A stretch of DNA of 64,000 nt from Sphaerotilus mobilis (lineage in GTDB: Bacteria > Pseudomonadota > Gammaproteobacteria > Burkholderiales > Burkholderiaceae_C). The stretch's first letter is position 1. Each line of letters starts with the position of its first letter. Shown in pieces: positions 45,506 to 54,929 of the stretch. Under the pieces are notes generated by a model. The model had not been told where the DNA came from, searched no databases, and worked only from the letters and a program-made list of their open reading frames with translations. The stretch is taken from contig NZ_SGWV01000009.1 in the NCBI RefSeq assembly GCF_004216565.1, positions 310,001 to 374,000 of the forward strand. The letters are read 5' to 3'. Position numbers and translations under genes: made by a program.

Positions 45506-45537
45506 CAGGCCGTGCGACAGCATGGGAACACGGCCTG
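45506..45537. repeat. 9-bp inverted repeat in a 131-bp spacer
   Basis: CAGGCCGTG (45506-45514) and CACGGCCTG (45529-45537) form a perfect stem with a 14-base loop, between the ABC transporter operon end and the MFS genes. There is no T-run, so it is not a standard intrinsic terminator; a Rho-dependent end, mRNA-stabilising hairpin or operator are all possible. Confidence 0.4.
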
Positions 45538-45570
45538 CGGCGGATCGTCGAACGTCCTTGCCGCGTCCGG

Positions 45571-46656
<1,086 letters not shown>

Positions 46657-46660
46657 GAGA

Positions 46661-48529
46661 TCAATGTCCGGTGACGAGCACGTCGCGCGTGCCCGCGGCT
46701 GGTTCGGCATCGCGCTGGCGGCGGCCGATGCGGGTCTCGCCGGTCAGCGCCTGCACGGCCAGCAACACGGCCAGCATGAAGAAGATCAGCACGGTCGAAT
46801 AGGCGATCGCCAGCGGATATTCGCCCGCCTCGACCCGGCCGATGATGTAGACGGTGGCGAGGTTGTACTTGGCGGTGGCCAGGAAGATCACCGCGCTGAC
46901 CGCCGTCATCGCATGCGTGAAGCTGAAGACCAGCGTGGTCACGATGGCCGGTCGCAGCAACGGGATGACGACCCGGCGCAGCGTCGTCAAGGTGCCCGCA
47001 CGCAGTGTCGATGAGGCCTCGTCAAGCGAGCGGTCGATCTGCGCCAGCGCCGCAACGCCAGCGCGCACGCCCACCGGCATGTTGCGGAAGACAAAGCAGA
47101 TCACCAGGATGGCCATGCCGCCGGTCAGCTCCAGCGGCGGCACGTTGAAGGCCACGATGTAGGCCACGCCGATGACCGTGCCCGGCACCGCGAAGGCCAC
47201 CAGGGTCAGGAACTCGAAGGCACCGCGGCCGGCGAAGCGGTGCCGGGTGATGACATAGGCCGACAGCAGGCCGACGATGGCCGTCAGCGGTGCGGCCACA
47301 CCCGCCACGGTCACGGTGGTGAAGAAGCTGTCCCAGGCCGAGCCGCTGAACAGCAGGCCATGCGGACCCCAGTCGATGCCGAAGCCGTCGCCCAGGTGCT
47401 TGAGCGACAAGGTCATGTCGCCCCGGCCGATGTCCTTGACGAAGCCACCCACCGCGATCACCGCATAGCAGGCCAGCGTGAAGCCGATCCACAGCCAAGA
47501 CAGGCCGACGCAGCCGCGCCGCAGGCCGTCGGGCAAGACGGCGGGCAGGCCACCATCGCCCTTGCCGGTGACGCTGACATAGCTGGCCCGGCCGAGCCAG
47601 CGCTGCTGCAGCGCGAAGGCCGCCAGCGTGAAGGCCAGCAGCACGGCGGCGAGCACGGCGGCCCGGCCCGGGTCGTGCTGCGCGCCAGCCACGGCGAAGA
47701 AGATCTTGGTCGACAGCACCTCGTAGTTGCCGGCCAGCACGATCGGGTTGGCGAAGTCGGCCATGCTCTCGACAAAGCCGAGCAGGAAGGCGTTGGCCAG
47801 CGCCGGCCGCAGCAGCGGCCAGGTGACGGTGCGCATGACCCGCCAGCGCGAGGCCCGCAGCGTTTGCGCCGCCTCTTCCAGCGAAGGGCTGATGGCCGCC
47901 AGCGCGGCGTGCAACATCATGAAGGCGATCGGCGTGAAGCTCAGCAGCTGCGCCAGCGTCACGCCGGTCAGGCCGTAGATCCAGCGCGAACGTGGGATCT
48001 CGAAGACGCTCGACAGCCAGCCCGTCACCAGGCCGGTGCGGCCAAACAGCACGACCAGCGCCAGCGCGATCACGAAGGGCGGCGTGACGATCGGCAGCAC
48101 CGCCATCAGACGGAACAGCGCCCCTTGCCGGCGCTGCGCCTCCGGGTCGCGATGACCGCGTTGGGCGGCCAGCGCCAGCACCAGCCCCAGCAAGGTCGAC
48201 AGCAGGCCGACCAGGCTGGCCAGCACGATCGAGTTGATGGCCACGCCGCACTGCACGCCCGCGCCGCTCAGGCAGCCGAGGCCCCAGATGTCCGGTGCGG
48301 CCAGCCGGCGCATCACCACCCAGGGCGCGAAAGCGCCGGTGTCGTCGAACAGCGCGGCGCCCAGCGAGCGGCCGACCGGGTAGAAGATGAACAGCAGCAG
48401 CAGCGTGGCGATCAGGACCACGATGGTCGCGACGGTCCGGTCCGCCCCGAAGGCACCACGGCGCGCCAGCAGCTGCGCCAGCGCCAGCGCGCCAACGACG
48501 ACCAGCGCCAGGGTCAGCGCGGTCGTCAT
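46661..48529 (-). CDS. ABC transporter permease, two fused domains (AfuB type)
   Basis: The 622-residue membrane protein contains two permease domains. Each has an EAA loop: SLEEAAQTLRASRWRVMRTVTWPLL in the first half and SLDEASSTLRAGTLTTLRRVVIPLL in the second (quoted in part). It thus forms the complete channel as one chain, as AfuB and FbpB do. The C-terminal segment LATAKYNLATVYIIGRVEAGEY closely resembles AfuB. It lies 73 bp after the substrate-binding protein gene. Confidence 0.9.
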   Translation of the reverse strand: MTTALTLALVVVGALALAQLLARRGAFGADRTVATIVVLIATLLLLFIFYPVGRSLGAALFDDTGAFAPWVVMRRLAAPDIWGLGCLSGAGVQCGVAINSIVLASLVGLLSTLLGLVLALAAQRGHRDPEAQRRQGALFRLMAVLPIVTPPFVIALALVVLFGRTGLVTGWLSSVFEIPRSRWIYGLTGVTLAQLLSFTPIAFMMLHAALAAISPSLEEAAQTLRASRWRVMRTVTWPLLRPALANAFLLGFVESMADFANPIVLAGNYEVLSTKIFFAVAGAQHDPGRAAVLAAVLLAFTLAAFALQQRWLGRASYVSVTGKGDGGLPAVLPDGLRRGCVGLSWLWIGFTLACYAVIAVGGFVKDIGRGDMTLSLKHLGDGFGIDWGPHGLLFSGSAWDSFFTTVTVAGVAAPLTAIVGLLSAYVITRHRFAGRGAFEFLTLVAFAVPGTVIGVAYIVAFNVPPLELTGGMAILVICFVFRNMPVGVRAGVAALAQIDRSLDEASSTLRAGTLTTLRRVVIPLLRPAIVTTLVFSFTHAMTAVSAVIFLATAKYNLATVYIIGRVEAGEYPLAIAYSTVLIFFMLAVLLAVQALTGETRIGRRQRDAEPAAGTRDVLVTGH

Positions 48530-48602
48530 GCGGCTGCCGTGGTCATCGCGCCATGCACCGCGCCCTGGATCGTCTCAAACATGCCTGCACGCCCGGTCCG
48601 CA

Positions 48603-49658
48603 TCACTTCGGCTGGTTGCCGACCTCGGCATCCCACTTGGCGAGCAGGCGCTTGCGCTCGGCCGACGAGCCGTACTTGGCGAAGTCGTAGGGGATCAGCT
48701 TGATCTCGTTGAGCTTGGGCGCTGCAGCCGGCACCGCTGCCGACTTGTTGGACGGCACCTGGTAGGCGACCTTGGCGTTCGCGCCGATGGCCTGGGCCTC
48801 CGGCGTCAGCGCCCAGTCGTACCACTTCTTGGCGTTCTCGAGGTTCTTGGCGCCCTTGATGATCGACATGCTGCCGATCTCGTAGCCGGTGCCCTCGCAG
48901 GGCGAGACGATCTTGACCGGCGCGCCACCGAGCGCCTGCACCACCGCGTCATGCTGGAAGGTGATGCCCACCAGCGACTCGCCGGTGGCCGCCGCACGGG
49001 CCGGCGCCGCACCGCTCTTGGTGTACTGGTTGACGTTGCGGTGCATCGCCTTCATGAAGGCGAAGGCCTTGTCCTCGCCCATGATCTGCACCAGCGTGGC
49101 CAGCATCGTGTAGGACGTGCCCGAGGAGTTCGGGTTGGCGACCTGGATCTCGTCCTTGAAGGCCGGCAAGGTCAGGTCGGACCAGCACTTCGGCTCGGGC
49201 AGCTTGCGCTTCTTCAGCTCGTCGGCGTTGTAGCTGTAGCCCAGCGCGCCGGCGTAGATGCCGACCGTGCGGAACTTGGCCTGCTCGGCCTGGCGCACCG
49301 CCCAGTCCTGCAACTCGGCCAGACGCGGGGACTTGTAGGCCTCTGTCAGGCCCTCTTCAGCGGCCTGCATGTGCGGGTCGCCGGTGCCACCCCACCAGAT
49401 GTCGCCGCGCGGGTTGGCGGCCTCGGCCTTGATCTGGGCGTAGAACTCGCCGGAGCTCTTGCGCGTCATCGACACCTTGATGCCCGTGGTCTTCTCGAAG
49501 GCCGCGACCATCGGCCGGCACCACTCTTCCTGCACCGTGCAATAGACCGTCAGCTCGCCCTGGGCCGAGGCGATCGAAGGGGCGACCAGCGCCGTCGCGC
49601 TGCCCAGCAGCAACAACCAGCGACGCATCGACGACAGCGGGGACTTGCACGGGTTCAT
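48603..49658 (-). CDS. ABC transporter substrate-binding protein (AfuA-like)
   Basis: A 351-residue periplasmic protein. The signal peptide RRWLLLLGSATALVAPSIASA is cleaved before QGELTVYC. The mature part has EWCRPMVAAFEKTTGIKVSM, SSGEFYAQIKAEA and DIWWGGTGDPHMQAAEEGL, which resemble AfuA and 2-aminoethylphosphonate binders more than true ferric-binding proteins, since the iron-binding tyrosine pair is not evident. GAGGAG lies 6 nt before the ATG. A phosphorylated sugar, inositol phosphate or phosphonate ligand is inferred. Confidence 0.88.
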   Translation of the reverse strand: MNPCKSPLSSMRRWLLLLGSATALVAPSIASAQGELTVYCTVQEEWCRPMVAAFEKTTGIKVSMTRKSSGEFYAQIKAEAANPRGDIWWGGTGDPHMQAAEEGLTEAYKSPRLAELQDWAVRQAEQAKFRTVGIYAGALGYSYNADELKKRKLPEPKCWSDLTLPAFKDEIQVANPNSSGTSYTMLATLVQIMGEDKAFAFMKAMHRNVNQYTKSGAAPARAAATGESLVGITFQHDAVVQALGGAPVKIVSPCEGTGYEIGSMSIIKGAKNLENAKKWYDWALTPEAQAIGANAKVAYQVPSNKSAAVPAAAPKLNEIKLIPYDFAKYGSSAERKRLLAKWDAEVGNQPK

Positions 49659-49696
49659 GGTGTTCTCCTCAGGTGGGTTCGGTGGATGCAGAGGTT

Positions 49697-50482
49697 TCAG
49701 GTCAGTCGGGCAATGCCGATGACCGGTTCGAGCAGACGGGCCAGCGCGTCGTTGGTGGCGACCAGCACATTGCCGTCGCGCACGCCGGCGCCGTCGGCGG
49801 TGAAGAAGTCGTTGCAGTGCCCGCCGGCCTCTTCGACCAGCAGGATGCCGGCCGCGCAGTCCCAGGCGTTGATGTGCAGCTCGGCATAGGCCTCGATGCG
49901 GCCGGCGGCCACGTCGACCAGGCCCAGCGCACCCGAGCCGGCGCGGCGCATCGCGCAACCGGCGTGCATGACGCGCGAGACCATCGCCAGGTAGTCCTCG
50001 GTCGAGCGGCGCAGCGACCAGCCACATTCCACCGTGGCGGCGTCCAGCGTCGCGCAGGGGCTGACCGCCAGGCGCCGGTCGGGCTGACCGGGCTCGATCA
50101 GCCAGGCCCCTTGTCCGCGCTGCGCCAGGTAGAGCCGGTCGTGGCAGGGGTCGTGGATGGCGCCCAGCACCGGCTGGCCGGCCTCCAGGTAGCCGATCGA
50201 CACGCAGTAGTGCGCGATGCCGCGGGCGTAGTTCGCGGTGCCGTCGATCGGGTCGATGATCCAGACCCGTTCGCCCGACTCGCCGCCGTCTTCCTCGCCG
50301 ATCACCGCGTCGTCCGGGTACGCCGCCGCGATGGCCGCGCGGACATGGCGCTCGACCCGGCCGTCCATCTCGGTCAACACGTCATGGCGGCCCTTCAGCG
50401 ACGACGGCGCCGTGCCGAAGCCGGTGTGGGCGAGCGCGCCGGCCTCGCAGGCGAGCTGGCGCAGGAAGGCAAGCCGGCTCAT
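49697..50482 (-). CDS. inositol monophosphatase-family phosphatase
   Basis: The 261-residue enzyme has the Mg2+-binding set of the family: E63-E64 in IGEEDGG, D77-P-I-D80-GT in IIDPIDGTANYARG, and INAWDCAAGILLVEEAGG near 207-224. It should hydrolyse a phosphate monoester such as inositol phosphate, a sugar phosphate or 3'-phosphoadenylate. It is the first gene of the operon with the AfuABC-type importer, so it may dephosphorylate the imported compound. No signal peptide is seen, so it acts in the cytoplasm. Confidence 0.9.
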   Translation of the reverse strand: MSRLAFLRQLACEAGALAHTGFGTAPSSLKGRHDVLTEMDGRVERHVRAAIAAAYPDDAVIGEEDGGESGERVWIIDPIDGTANYARGIAHYCVSIGYLEAGQPVLGAIHDPCHDRLYLAQRGQGAWLIEPGQPDRRLAVSPCATLDAATVECGWSLRRSTEDYLAMVSRVMHAGCAMRRAGSGALGLVDVAAGRIEAYAELHINAWDCAAGILLVEEAGGHCNDFFTADGAGVRDGNVLVATNDALARLLEPVIGIARLT

Positions 50483-50498
50483 CGACCGACCCCGCCGA

Positions 50499-50532
50499 TG
50501 TCATGAAACCGACACATGCTTGTCATGAAACC
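50499..50532. promoter_or_regulatory. 12-bp direct repeat upstream of the phosphatase-ABC operon
   Basis: TGTCATGAAACC occurs at 50499-50510 and again at 50521-50532, 22 bp apart. A degenerate third half-site (CGACAC at 50510-50515) falls at the 11-bp midpoint. The 11-bp period and TGTCAT core resemble PhoB boxes. The repeat reads away from the operon, which is a caution. TAGCAT on the minus strand (50538-50533) is a possible -10, but its -35 is poor. Confidence 0.55.
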
Positions 50533-50605
50533 ATGCTAGCCGGCCAACCCAAGCGATACCGGCGGGCCCGCACCCGGACTTTCCCGCAAGGACGCCCGCC
50601 GACCA

Positions 50606-50627
50606 CAGGCCGTCCGCAGGCCGTCCG
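50606..50627. repeat. 11-bp tandem duplication
   Basis: CAGGCCGTCCG occurs twice without a gap, ending 5 bp before the stop codon of the HD-GYP-like gene. A CCCGCCG/CGGCGGG stem encloses it. It could act as a weak transcript end for that gene. Confidence 0.7.
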
Positions 50628-50632
50628 GCGGG

Positions 50633-51847
50633 TCAGGCCGGGATGATTCCGTAGAAGCGTTCGGGCTGCAGCTTGGGCAGCTGGGCGGCCTTGGCCGGGT
50701 CGAGCGGGCCGGCGATGGCGAACTCGGCCTGCGCGGTGTCACGCGGCGTGGTCGCCAGCGACGGGTTGCCGCGTGTGTCGCTGATCGCCGCCGCCTTGGG
50801 CGCCGGGCCCTGTGCGGCGCGGCGGGTCACGACCGCCGTCTCGCCGCTCTTGAGGCTGACCAGGTCGCCCGGCGGGTAGATGCCGATCGAGCGGATCAGC
50901 GCCTGCGCGATCGACTTGCCGAGCGCGTCGACCTGCTCGGACTGGTAGAGCTGGCGCGCCGCCACTTGCGGCGCCAGCGCGGCGCGCACCGCACGCGGGC
51001 TGATCTTGGCCATGTAGACATCGGCCGCGCGCAGCAGCCGGGCCGCCTCGGTCGGTTCGGCCACCGCGTGGGGGTAGCCACCGCCGCCGGGCTCCTCGTG
51101 GTGCATCAGGATGGCGTCGAGCCACTCGGCATCGTCGACGCCGCAGCCGCGCAGCAGCTCCACCGACAGCTTGGGGTGCAGTCGGATCGCCTCGCGCTGG
51201 CGCGTGTTGGGCGGATCGACCTGTTCGGCCAGCACCGCCTGCAACTCCAGCATCGACACGTTCATCGTCAAGGCCGCGCCGACCATGCGGCGCTGGCGCT
51301 CGGCCGGCCAGCCCAGCGCCCGGGCGGTCAACAGGCAGATCGTCGCGACGTGCAGCGCATGGGTCAGCGCATAAAGCGCAAAACGGCGGTCGTCACGCCG
51401 CACCGCGAGGTAGAGCGCCACGTCCGCATCGCGGTCGACCAGGGCGATGCAGCTGTCGGCAAAGGCCTCCAGCTCCGGCTTCAGGTCGCTGAACTTCGGC
51501 ACCCGGCGCAGCAGCGCGTCGTAGTCCCAGACCAGTTGCTCCCAGCGGTCGAACAGGGTCATGTGACGGGCGCTGGGCACCTTGCCGCTGCCCTGCGCAG
51601 CCGCGCTGGCACGTTCACTGCGCAGACGTTGGACCTGCGCGTATTCGACCCATGCGCCGCGCTCGTTGAGCATCTCGAACTGGCGTTCGGTCAACACGCT
51701 CTGGCCCTGCGCGAGCAGAAGTCGGGCCTGCGCGTCGAGCACGCGGAATGGCAAGGGCTGACCCATCTGGATCAGGTCCCGGACCTGCGCCAGCGGGACG
51801 CGCTCACCGGGGGGAACGCTTCCGGCAGGGGGTTGTGCAGCACTCAT
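50633..51847 (-). CDS. degenerate HD-GYP-domain protein
   Basis: The 404-residue protein keeps several HD-GYP features: HALHVATI at 163-170, HPKLSVELL at 224-232, MHHEEPGGGGYP at 248-259 and RAADVYMAKISPR at 273-285. The key HD dyad that binds the metals is missing: the expected LHDIGK segment reads TMNVSM (194-199). Cyclic di-GMP hydrolysis is therefore unlikely; a role in binding the nucleotide or in protein contacts is possible. The N-terminal 150 residues hold no recognised domain. GGAGG sits 5 nt before the ATG at 51847. It is divergent from the phasin gene, with 323 bp between that hold the phasin promoter and operators. Confidence 0.85.
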   Translation of the reverse strand: MSAAQPPAGSVPPGERVPLAQVRDLIQMGQPLPFRVLDAQARLLLAQGQSVLTERQFEMLNERGAWVEYAQVQRLRSERASAAAQGSGKVPSARHMTLFDRWEQLVWDYDALLRRVPKFSDLKPELEAFADSCIALVDRDADVALYLAVRRDDRRFALYALTHALHVATICLLTARALGWPAERQRRMVGAALTMNVSMLELQAVLAEQVDPPNTRQREAIRLHPKLSVELLRGCGVDDAEWLDAILMHHEEPGGGGYPHAVAEPTEAARLLRAADVYMAKISPRAVRAALAPQVAARQLYQSEQVDALGKSIAQALIRSIGIYPPGDLVSLKSGETAVVTRRAAQGPAPKAAAISDTRGNPSLATTPRDTAQAEFAIAGPLDPAKAAQLPKLQPERFYGIIPA

Positions 51848-52020
51848 GGGTTCCTCCACCTGGGACCGGTTCTCGCCGATGCGGCTCTGCCAGCCACAAA
51901 CCGACGGGGTTCGAGTCTCTCACCGTCACGCGCCGACCTGCTGACCCGGTCGCGGCCGAGGTCGCGGGAGAGGTCACCCGAGACGCCAAGCAGCGGCCTT
52001 CTAGAGTTTCATCACCAGAC

Positions 52021-52039
52021 TTTGCTGCAGCGCAGCAAA
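52021..52039. promoter_or_regulatory. candidate PhaR operator 1
   Basis: A perfect palindrome TTTGCTGC-AGC-GCAGCAAA with 8-bp arms. It contains CTGC-N3-GCAG, the recognition pattern reported for the phasin repressor PhaR of Paracoccus. It ends 4 bp before the -35 of the phasin promoter. Confidence 0.7.
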
Positions 52040-52043
52040 TCGC

Positions 52044-52072
52044 TTGCGATCCCCGGCACGGACCCCTATAGT
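52044..52072 (+). promoter_or_regulatory. phasin promoter
   Basis: TTGCGA (52044-52049) and TATAGT (52067-52072) are separated by exactly 17 bp, a good sigma-70 promoter for such a GC-rich genome. Transcription would start near 52079. It is flanked by two CTGC/GCAG-type sites. Confidence 0.8.
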
Positions 52073-52080
52073 CCGATCCA

Positions 52081-52099
52081 TGTTGCAGTGCAGCAAACA
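52081..52099. promoter_or_regulatory. candidate PhaR operator 2
   Basis: TGTTGC-AGT-GCAGCAAACA is an imperfect copy of the upstream palindrome (TTGC-N3-GCAG core) just after the expected transcription start. A repressor bound here and at 52021-52039 would enclose the promoter. Confidence 0.6.
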
Positions 52100-52170
52100 A
52101 GTGCCGGCACCGCAGACGAGTCCCAGCCGTACCTGATCCACCCGATCCACCAACCCCCCGGAGTCACACC

Positions 52171-52734
52171 ATGACCATCACCCCCGACCAGATCGCCGCC
52201 GCCAACAAGGCCGCCCTCGACAACCTCGTCACCCTGACCCAGCAAGCCTTCAAGGGCATGGAACAGCTGGTCGAGCTGAACATGCAAGCCGCCCGCAGCT
52301 CGCTGGACGACACCGCCGAGAAGGCCAAGGCCGCCCTGGGCGCCAAGGACCCGCAAGAACTCGTCGGCCTGCAAGCCAGCCTGATCCAGCCGGCCCAGGA
52401 AAAGGCCGTCGCCTACGGCCGTCAGGTCGCTGACATCGCCGCCGCCACGCAAGCCGAAGTGACCAAGCTGGCCGAAGCCCAGGTCAAGGCCGCTCAAGAC
52501 CAGTTCCAAGCCCTGGTCGAAGCCGCCACCAAGCAAGCCCCGGCCGGCAGCGAAAGCGCCGTCGCCGCCGTCAAGACCGCGATCGCCAACGCCACCGCCG
52601 CCTACGACACCGTCCAGAAGGCCGCCAAGCAAGCCGCCTCGGCCGCTGAAGCCAACTTCAAGCAGCTGAGCGCCACGGCCGAATCGACCGCCAAGGCCGC
52701 CGCCGAAGCCGTCAAGAAGTCCACCAAGCGCTGA
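52171..52734 (+). CDS. phaP: phasin (PHA granule-associated protein)
   Basis: The 187-residue alanine- and lysine-rich helical protein starts MTITPDQIAAANKAALDNLV and has QQAFKGMEQLVELNMQAARSSL and KDPQELVGLQASLIQPA, the Phasin_2-type signature. Phasins coat polyhydroxyalkanoate granules and set their size. Codon use is strongly biased, as expected for an abundant protein. It has its own promoter with candidate PhaR sites, and a terminator at 52783-52806, so it is a single-gene unit. The phaC/phaR genes are not in this window. Confidence 0.93.
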   Translation: MTITPDQIAAANKAALDNLVTLTQQAFKGMEQLVELNMQAARSSLDDTAEKAKAALGAKDPQELVGLQASLIQPAQEKAVAYGRQVADIAAATQAEVTKLAEAQVKAAQDQFQALVEAATKQAPAGSESAVAAVKTAIANATAAYDTVQKAAKQAASAAEANFKQLSATAESTAKAAAEAVKKSTKR

Positions 52735-52782
52735 TCCCCAACGGCGCCTGTCGTCAGACAGGCACCGTCCGATCCGCTTCAG

Positions 52783-52806
52783 AAGCCCGGCCCTGGCCGG
52801 GCTTTT
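52783..52806 (+). terminator. intrinsic terminator of phaP
   Basis: A 10-bp perfect stem (AAGCCCGGCC with GGCCGGGCTT) with a 2-base nominal loop is followed by TTTT. It lies 48 bp after the phasin stop. Confidence 0.9.
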
Positions 52807-52884
52807 GTGCGTCTGACGGGTGTGATCCGCTCGCCAGGAAGCGCCCCCTAACATCGGCCGATCCTGTCCCGCCGATTGCTGCCG

Positions 52885-53976
52885 ATGCCGTCCCGCGCCC
52901 CGAAGTCGTCCACCACAAAAGCCACGTCGGTCCCGGACGCTGCCGACGCCGCACCGGCTCGCACCCGACTGACATTGAGCGACGTGGCGGCCGAACTCGG
53001 GGTCAGCCGCGCCACCGTCTCCAACGCCTTCAACCGGCCCGACCAGCTCTCGGCCAACCTGCGCGACGAGATCCTGACCCGCTCACGCGCACTCGGCTAC
53101 TTCGGTCCCGATCCAGCGGCGCGGGCCCTGCGCCGCCAGTCGCTGCGCGAGGTGGCGGTGGTCTATCACCACGGCCTGTCGTTCGCGCTGAACGACCCCT
53201 TGAGCGTGCAGTTCCTGCAGGGCGTGGGGGCCGAACTCGATGCGCGCGGCCTGAGCCTGCAGCTCATTCCCAAGCTGGGCCGGGACCTGGAGCTGTCCGC
53301 CGCCTTCCACACCACCGCCGATGCCCTGATCGTGCATGCCGAGATCGGCCCCGAGCTGGCGCCCGAGGTGCTGGCCGCGCGCAAGCGCCTGGTGCTGGTG
53401 GACACGCTGGTCGACGGCGTCGCGGCCGTCGGCGTCGAGGATCGCAAGGGCTCGGCCATGGCGATGGCACATGCGCTGTCGCGCCAGCCGGACCGCCTGA
53501 TCGCGCTGTGCTTCACGCTCAACGAGGTGCAGCGCACGCAGGTCTTCCGTGGTGGGCGGACCTTGCCACCACGCAGCCCGTCGGTCGCGGTCGAGCGGCG
53601 CACCGGCATGGTCCAGGCCGCCTTGTCGGCCGGCTGGACCGCCGGGCGGATCGACTGGCTGGAGGTCGAGGACCGCCACCCCGAATCGGCCAGCGCCCGC
53701 CTGGCTGAGCTGCGCAGTTCGATGGCGCCCGGCACCCGGCTGGCGGTGGTCGCGATGACCGACCGCATGGCGTTGGCCGCGCTGGTCGAACTGGCGACCT
53801 GGAAGGAGATCGAGGTGGTGGCAGTGGTCGGCTTCGACGACGTGCCCGCCGCCGCCGCCGGGCTCACCACGGTCCGGCAGGACGCCCACCGCAAGGGCGA
53901 ACTGGCGGTGCAGACCGTGCTGGACGGCCTGCCCTCCAGTGACCTGCCGGTCGAACTGGTCGTGCGCCGGACCTGA
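52885..53976 (+). CDS. LacI-family transcriptional regulator of the maltodextrin genes
   Basis: The 363-residue protein has an N-terminal helix-turn-helix, LTLSDVAAELGVSRATVSNAFN (quoted in part), a hinge helix with PAARALR, and a periplasmic-binding-like effector domain ending in VVGFDDVPAAAAGLTTV. The N-terminal 30 residues are an extra Ser/Ala-rich stretch. The operators CTGAATCGATTCAG in this region have the central CG pair typical of LacI-family sites and lie before the next genes. The effector is unknown; maltose or a maltodextrin is inferred from context. The first start considered was a TTG three codons earlier. Confidence 0.88.
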   Translation: MPSRAPKSSTTKATSVPDAADAAPARTRLTLSDVAAELGVSRATVSNAFNRPDQLSANLRDEILTRSRALGYFGPDPAARALRRQSLREVAVVYHHGLSFALNDPLSVQFLQGVGAELDARGLSLQLIPKLGRDLELSAAFHTTADALIVHAEIGPELAPEVLAARKRLVLVDTLVDGVAAVGVEDRKGSAMAMAHALSRQPDRLIALCFTLNEVQRTQVFRGGRTLPPRSPSVAVERRTGMVQAALSAGWTAGRIDWLEVEDRHPESASARLAELRSSMAPGTRLAVVAMTDRMALAALVELATWKEIEVVAVVGFDDVPAAAAGLTTVRQDAHRKGELAVQTVLDGLPSSDLPVELVVRRT

Positions 53977-54006
53977 CCGGCGCCGTCGACCCGATCAGGG
54001 TTTGCC

Positions 54007-54024
54007 GTCTGGATCGATTCAGAC
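54007..54024. promoter_or_regulatory. candidate LacI-type operator before the SHOCT gene
   Basis: GTCTGGATCGATTCAGAC is an 18-bp palindrome with one mismatch pair, containing CTGGATCGATTCAG. It matches the two lamB operators at all but one position. It lies 31 bp after the regulator stop and 52 bp before the next ATG. Confidence 0.7.
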
Positions 54025-54076
54025 GATCTCGGCATCATGCCGCCCGTCCACGTCCTTCCGACGTCCCGGAGCCCGC

Positions 54077-54865
54077 ATGACCTCACCCCTGCGCCCGTCT
54101 GTCCTGTCGGTCCTGCTGGCCCTGACGGGCCTGCTGCCCTGCTCCCCGGCTGCCGCCGCCGACGGTCCGATGGACCACGTGCTGCAAGGCCGCCCCCGGC
54201 CGACCGTCGTCGCTGGCGAGCCCCGCGCACAGGCCTGGAACATCGCCGAGTACAGCGCCGTCAGGCTGGTGCCGATCGAGACCGGTGCCACGCCCAACCA
54301 GCATCCACGCAGCCTGCCGGTCGAGCAGGTTGAACGCTGGCTGGCACAGGCACGCCTGCACGGTGGGCGTGAGCCCTTGTTCATGCGCGACGAGGTCGAG
54401 GCCGTTGCCAAGGGCGTGGTGGCGGCGCTTCAGGTGGCGCGGCCGGACCAGGACCTGATCCTGCTCAGCTCGGCGCGGCGGTCCGGACCGCTCACGCCGA
54501 TGCTCAGCGTCACCGCCCGGCTGTTCGTGGCCGACGGCGCGCTGCAGCTGCTGGTGCAGGGTGATCGGCTCAACATCGTCACGCCGTTCCGGTCGCAGCA
54601 GGTGATGCCGACGCTGGCCTTCGGCACACGGTCCGGCGCCTCGGAGGTGCGACTGCAGCGCGAGGGGCCGCCCGGGCCGCGGCCGGACTGGTTGACCTGG
54701 CCGCTGGAGACGGCCGAGCCACGTCCCGGCACCGCGCCCGTGCCCGTCGCAGGCGATGCCACGCTGGAAGACCGTCTGCGCCGGCTCAAGGCGCTGCACG
54801 AGCAGGGCCTGATCAGCGCCGAGGACTACGCGCACAAGCGCCGCAGCCTGCTCGACGCGCTCTGA
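54077..54865 (+). CDS. secreted SHOCT-domain protein
   Basis: The 262-residue protein has a signal-peptide-like N-terminus (LSVLLALTGLLPCSPAAAA before DGPMD) and ends in a SHOCT motif, LRRLKALHEQGLISAEDYAHKRRSLL (in part). SHOCT is a short C-terminal oligomerisation-type motif found in many unrelated proteins. No catalytic motif is visible in the middle. CGGAG lies 5 nt before the ATG. The operator just upstream suggests control by the LacI-type regulator, so a role linked to maltodextrin use or to the cell envelope is possible but unproven. Confidence 0.78.
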   Translation: MTSPLRPSVLSVLLALTGLLPCSPAAAADGPMDHVLQGRPRPTVVAGEPRAQAWNIAEYSAVRLVPIETGATPNQHPRSLPVEQVERWLAQARLHGGREPLFMRDEVEAVAKGVVAALQVARPDQDLILLSSARRSGPLTPMLSVTARLFVADGALQLLVQGDRLNIVTPFRSQQVMPTLAFGTRSGASEVRLQREGPPGPRPDWLTWPLETAEPRPGTAPVPVAGDATLEDRLRRLKALHEQGLISAEDYAHKRRSLLDAL

Positions 54866-54929
54866 GGACGCCCGGCAGCGCCTGTCGGCCATCGGCCACG
54901 CCTCAGGGTAAGCACCGAATCGGCGCTTC

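Noticed and set aside
48603-49658. Classical ferric-iron-binding protein
   Set aside because: The iron-binding tyrosine pair is not evident and the linked phosphatase points to a phosphorylated ligand. An iron role remains possible.
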